A stretch of 32,859 bases of DNA from JBOHPP01 sp050731755 (GTDB taxonomy: Bacteria; Methylomirabilota; Methylomirabilia; Rokubacteriales; CSP1-6), in contig JBOHPP010000119.1 of NCBI GenBank assembly GCA_050731755.1, forward strand, positions 1 through 32,859, in the 5' to 3' direction. The notes under the pieces were generated by a model. It was not told the DNA's origin. It did no database searches and saw only the letters and a list, made by a program, of their open reading frames with translations. A program made the position numbers and the translations under genes. This document shows, one piece after another, positions 30,061 through 32,859 of the stretch (position 1 is the stretch's first letter; every line of letters begins with the position of its first letter).

Positions 30061-30521
30061 TCATTCCCGATAACGGACGGTGGGGGCTCGTGCTCGCGGG
30101 CGGCGACGAGCCCGCGGACGTCATCCGAGGGCCGTGGCCGCTGTTCAAAGTGCGCACGTTCTGGGAGAAGCCGTCTCAAGCCATCGCCGAGTCGCTGCGG
30201 ACGCGTGGCTGCTTGTGGAACAGCTTCGTGATGGTGGCGTACCCCTCCGCTCTCCTCTCGCTGATCCGGAGTGCGGTTCCCGCTCTCGTCCACGCGTTCG
30301 CTGCGGTCGCGTCCCAGCTGAACACGCCCGGGGAGGACGATAGCGTTCGAAGGCTGTACTCCGGACTCCCCTCGACGGATTTCTCGACGCAGGTGCTGGC
30401 GGCACGCCCGGCCAACCTCGCGGTCCTTCCACTCGGTGGCGTCGGCTGGAACGACCTCGGGGATCCCCGCCGCGTTAAGGCCACGTTGGCCCGCGTCGGC
30501 GCGCACCCGGAGTGGGCATGA
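30057..30521 (+). pseudogene. Mannose-1-phosphate guanylyltransferase with large in-frame internal deletion
   Basis: A 154-residue ORF whose two ends belong to a nucleotidyltransferase of about 330 residues. It begins with WGLVLAGGD, the start of the nucleotide-binding loop. It then jumps straight to EPADVIRGPWPLFKVRTFWEKPSQAIAESLRTRGCLWNSFVMVA and the usual C-terminal part ending LAVLPLGGVGWNDLGDPRRV. The G-loop remainder (GxxxR) and the whole middle, about 170-180 residues with the metal-binding Asp, are missing. Enzyme activity is not expected. Frame and both ATGA overlaps with the neighbours are intact, so translation through the cluster is kept. It could be an expressed remnant or a repurposed short protein. 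Confidence 0.75.
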
Positions 30522-31405
30522 TCCCTGGCGGCGTTTGGACGGGAGCTGGCGACGGCCCGAATGCCAGCGGTGGCGCGCTCGGCAGCCGCGGCTCACGCTC
30601 TCATTCGGCGCCTGTCCATCCCGTCCCTGAGCCCGCCGAACCATCGCCTGCTGCCGCGACCGTCCCGACGGCACCCCCGAGGCGTCGCTGGGGTGGATGG
30701 GTGGGCACGCTGGCCGGCTTCGCGGCCGGGGTGCTGGTCGGGAGCTGGCCTTTCGGAGCCTCGGCCCACACCCTCGGCCTCAGTGCTCTAGGGCTCCTTG
30801 ATCTGGTGCTCATTGGCGGCGGAATCGCTGTCTTCGCGACGTTCCTTCGCCGTCGCTCAGCCGCTTCGGCTCCGCCGATGGGCGCGGCCAGGAGTGGTCC
30901 GAGCGGTTGGGATACGCCGCCCGCCCGAGCGACGACCAGGGCCGCGCCGAGCGCCGGCTCGAGCCTCGAACGAGGAGTCCGGGACATCCGCCAGATGGAC
31001 CCCGGGTTCGATCCGGCCAAGCTCGCCGGCTACACGGGTATGGTGTTCCGCGACGTACAGAGCGCCTGGACGGTTCGAGACATCGGCTGCCTTCGTGATC
31101 GACTCACGCCGGAACTGTATGGCGAGGTACAAGCGCACTGCGACCGGATACGGAATGCCCGACAAGCGAACCGTGTCGACCAGATCGAGATTCGAGCCGA
31201 GATCACGGAGGCGTGGCAGGAGAATGGACGAGACTACGTGACGGCGTATATCGGCGGCTCGATGCTCGACTACACGGTTGATGAGCTCACCGACCGCCTC
31301 CTCAACGGCTCCAGAGCCATACCCAAGGCGGTCGAAGAATTCTGGACGTTCACACGCCCAGCCGGCCTCAACTTCTGGATGCTTTCCGCTATCCAGACTT
31401 CATGA
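30518..31405 (+). CDS. Tim44-like domain membrane protein
   Basis: A 295-residue protein. A Pro/Ser-rich N-terminal region (1-55) is followed by two membrane segments (GGWVGTLAGFAAGVLVGSWPFG and LGLSALGLLDLVLIGGGIAVFATFLRRR), a linker and a Tim44-like domain. In that domain DPGFDPAKLAGYTGMVFRDVQSAWTVRDIGCLRDRLTPELYGEVQAHCDRIR and EFWTFTRPAGLNFWMLSAIQ are typical. Bacterial proteins of this type commonly keep a glycine-rich TM pair before the domain; their function is unsettled. ATG 30518 overlaps the previous stop (ATGA). Confidence 0.82.
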   Translation: MIPGGVWTGAGDGPNASGGALGSRGSRSHSAPVHPVPEPAEPSPAAATVPTAPPRRRWGGWVGTLAGFAAGVLVGSWPFGASAHTLGLSALGLLDLVLIGGGIAVFATFLRRRSAASAPPMGAARSGPSGWDTPPARATTRAAPSAGSSLERGVRDIRQMDPGFDPAKLAGYTGMVFRDVQSAWTVRDIGCLRDRLTPELYGEVQAHCDRIRNARQANRVDQIEIRAEITEAWQENGRDYVTAYIGGSMLDYTVDELTDRLLNGSRAIPKAVEEFWTFTRPAGLNFWMLSAIQTS

Positions 31406-31467
31406 CCCCGGCAGCAAGCGTCATAGGTCGCCGCCGCTCCGCCGAGGGATGGCGAGGAGTCCAGCAA

Positions 31468-31626
31468 ATGGCGAAGTGTGAAGCCTGTGGAAGAGAACTC
31501 AAGGTCGAAGCGCAGCGATTCTGCCGCGACGAGTGCCGCGACGTCTTTATGAACAGATTGAGGCACGGGACTCCGAGGTCTCCAGGGCGAACGGCCGCCC
31601 GAAGGCGGCGCCGGCGGGGAGGCTAA
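31468..31626 (+). CDS. Small zinc-ribbon protein
   Basis: A 52-residue protein beginning MAKCEACGRELKVEAQRFCRDECRDVF, with CxxC and CxxxC that should bind one zinc, and a very basic tail (RRRRRR). GAGGAG lies 8 bases before ATG 31468. The frame is also open from ATG 31402, which overlaps the stop of the Tim44-like gene, so a 74-residue form is possible. It could bind nucleic acid. It ends 2 bases from the stop of the converging MFS gene. Confidence 0.65.
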   Translation: MAKCEACGRELKVEAQRFCRDECRDVFMNRLRHGTPRSPGRTAARRRRRRGG

Positions 31627-31628
31627 AG

Positions 31629-32822
31629 TCAAAACGTCTCGTCTCGCTGGACAAGTGGCTCGAGCCGCGCCAGGGCGACGGCCACGCTCACTCCGAGCAC
31701 CGCGAGCAGAAGCCACGACGGCGCGTACGAGCCGAATACCTCCACCAGCAGCCCGAAGAGTGGCGGCCCGATCAACACGCCCGACCACGCGAAGACGACG
31801 GCGACGCCGGTGAGGAGTCCCGCGTAGCGGGAGCCGCCGATCTCAGCCACCAGCGCGAAGTAGAGGCCGACCCAGCCGAAGGCACCGGCGCCGGCGATGG
31901 GGCCGAGCGCGACCAGCAGCGCGGGCGGCAGCGCCTCGCCCAGCGCGAAGAGCGCGTAGACGGCGGCGCCGATCACGGCGGTGGCGACGACGCCGGGACG
32001 CCGGCGGCCGCCGAAGAAGTGATCGCTCACGACCCCCCACACGAGCCGGCTCGCCGTGCCCCCGGCCTGGGCCAGCGCCAGGAGCTGGCCGGCGGCGACC
32101 AGCGAAAAGGCGAAGGCGTCTCGCGCGTAAAGCGTGAGATAGGCGAGGAGCGAGGCCTGCGTAATCGAGAGCAGGAAACCACAGGCAAAGAGCACCAGGA
32201 CGCCGCGCCGGCGCATGACCTGGCCCAGCTCGGCCAGCCGCGGCGGTGTCACGACTGCCGGGGCGTCGTCGCGCGCCGGACGCCGGTAGGCGAGCAGCAC
32301 GATGATCGAGGCCAGGAGTGACAACGCTCCGGCTACGGCGAGAGCCTCCCGCCAGCCATAGGCGACGGCCAGTGGCGGCAGGAGCAACGCGCCGGCGATG
32401 CCGCCCAGCGTCAGCCCCGTCTGCTTGATGCCCATGGCCACGCCGCGCTCGCGCGGTGGAAACCAGTCGAGGACGGCGCGGCCGGCGGCCGGGTTACCCG
32501 CGCTGAACCCGAAGCCGGCGGTGACGAGGTAGGCGAGCAGTGACGGCAGCCCGCTGGTGAAAGCGGCGGCGACGATCATGGCGCCGGTCACGGCGCCGCC
32601 CAGGCTCAGCGTGGCGCCCGCACCCAGGCGATCGGTGAGCCAGCCGGCGGGCAGCGCCATCAGCACGCCGCCCAGGTAGATGGCGGGCAGCAGCAGCCCC
32701 ACCTGCACGCGCGACAACGCGAAGGCCTCCAGGAGAAAGGGGGCCAGCGAGGCCATCGCCAGCGCGGCCAGCGACGTGCAGGCGTGGGCGAGCGTCACCA
32801 GGGCCAGCGCGGCCCAGCGCAT
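31629..32822 (-). CDS. Major facilitator superfamily transporter
   Basis: A 397-residue permease with twelve hydrophobic segments. The loop 2-3 motif GWLTDRLGAG, the helix-4 region GFGFSAGNPAAGRAVLDWFPPRERGVAMGIKQTG and the half-way repeat VVSDHFFGGRRRP are visible. The fold resembles the sugar/organic-acid and cyanate-type MFS (NNP/CynX-like) carriers; the substrate is not readable. There is no Shine-Dalgarno site and a TATAAA box lies 9 bases before the ATG, so the message may be leaderless. Confidence 0.92.
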   Translation of the reverse strand: MRWAALALVTLAHACTSLAALAMASLAPFLLEAFALSRVQVGLLLPAIYLGGVLMALPAGWLTDRLGAGATLSLGGAVTGAMIVAAAFTSGLPSLLAYLVTAGFGFSAGNPAAGRAVLDWFPPRERGVAMGIKQTGLTLGGIAGALLLPPLAVAYGWREALAVAGALSLLASIIVLLAYRRPARDDAPAVVTPPRLAELGQVMRRRGVLVLFACGFLLSITQASLLAYLTLYARDAFAFSLVAAGQLLALAQAGGTASRLVWGVVSDHFFGGRRRPGVVATAVIGAAVYALFALGEALPPALLVALGPIAGAGAFGWVGLYFALVAEIGGSRYAGLLTGVAVVFAWSGVLIGPPLFGLLVEVFGSYAPSWLLLAVLGVSVAVALARLEPLVQRDETF

Positions 32823-32831
32823 CGAGGGGAG

Positions 32832-32837
32832 TTTATA
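32832..32837 (-). promoter_or_regulatory. -10 box of the MFS gene
   Basis: TATAAA on the minus strand, 9 bases upstream of the ATG. Transcription would begin within about 3 bases of the start codon. The -35 would be at the window edge and is not visible. Confidence 0.45.
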
Positions 32838-32859
32838 CTCGTCGGCGACGGGGAGGGCG

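Noticed and set aside
1..32859. tRNA, rRNA, CRISPR arrays, transposases or phage genes
   Set aside because: None recognised on either strand by reading. Short RNAs without clear signatures could be missed.

Overview
The window is about 33 kb of very GC-rich DNA (roughly 70 percent G+C by eye), densely packed with genes. It has many ATGA/GTGA overlaps, frequent GTG starts and good Shine-Dalgarno sites. The gene mix is two membrane hybrid histidine kinases, two ECF sigma factors, a Pal-like lipoprotein, dipeptide-type permeases, a haloacetate dehalogenase and TenA/HAD salvage genes. This fits a Gram-negative environmental, probably soil, bacterium. A member of the Rokubacteria/Methylomirabilota or a deltaproteobacterial lineage is my guess. 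There is no rRNA, tRNA or single-copy marker to settle it.

Layout. 1-3.1 kb (minus): a cut-off unknown gene, then TPR > TenA-like > cupin > alpha/beta hydrolase. 3.3-6.4 kb (plus): a 7TM-GAF-GAF hybrid kinase. 6.5-11.3 kb (minus): a catabolic operon of enoyl-CoA hydratase > M20 amidohydrolase > AhpD/CMD-like protein with an in-frame UGA > DppB > DppC. 11.3-15.4 kb: a membrane protein, a 34-bp inverted-repeat element, a Pal-like lipoprotein, a TenA-HAD pair and a divergent SDR. 15.5-18.1 kb (minus): a MASE1-PAS hybrid kinase. 18.1-21.9 kb (plus): ECF sigma/anti-sigma, then an exported ARPP-1 protein and a hydrolase. Two matching ECF-type promoters lie here, one before the sigma gene and one before ARPP-1. 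21.9-24.3 kb (plus): a second ECF sigma, an anti-sigma zinc finger fused to an O6-alkylguanine-DNA alkyltransferase and an Ada phosphotriester domain, and a haloacetate dehalogenase. 24.3-26.0 kb: two small unknown genes among repeats and a frameshifted EamA transporter. 26.0-27.7 kb (minus): a zinc alcohol dehydrogenase coupled to a peroxiredoxin with an in-frame UGA. 27.8-31.6 kb: mostly unknown small genes and a coupled cluster with an internally deleted mannose-1-phosphate guanylyltransferase and a Tim44-like protein. 31.6-32.8 kb (minus): an MFS transporter.

The strongest new idea is at 21.9-24.3 kb. A ZAS anti-sigma domain carries two suicide alkyl acceptors (Cys219 in PCHRV and Cys276 in an Ada-type four-Cys site). 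It is start-stop coupled to its ECF sigma factor and sits 20 bases upstream of a haloacetate dehalogenase. This reads as an alkylation-sensing sigma switch that controls detoxification of alkylating haloacids. Four copies of a TTCACG-N17-TTGTAA-like motif, one directly before the sigma gene, may be its promoters.

The second main result is two probable selenoproteins. In each, a UGA replaces an expected redox cysteine (CxxU in the AhpD-like protein, UxxC in the peroxiredoxin). Each UGA is followed at nearly the same distance by a 7-bp hairpin with one G-U pair, which fits a bacterial SECIS. A gene caller splits both genes at the UGA.
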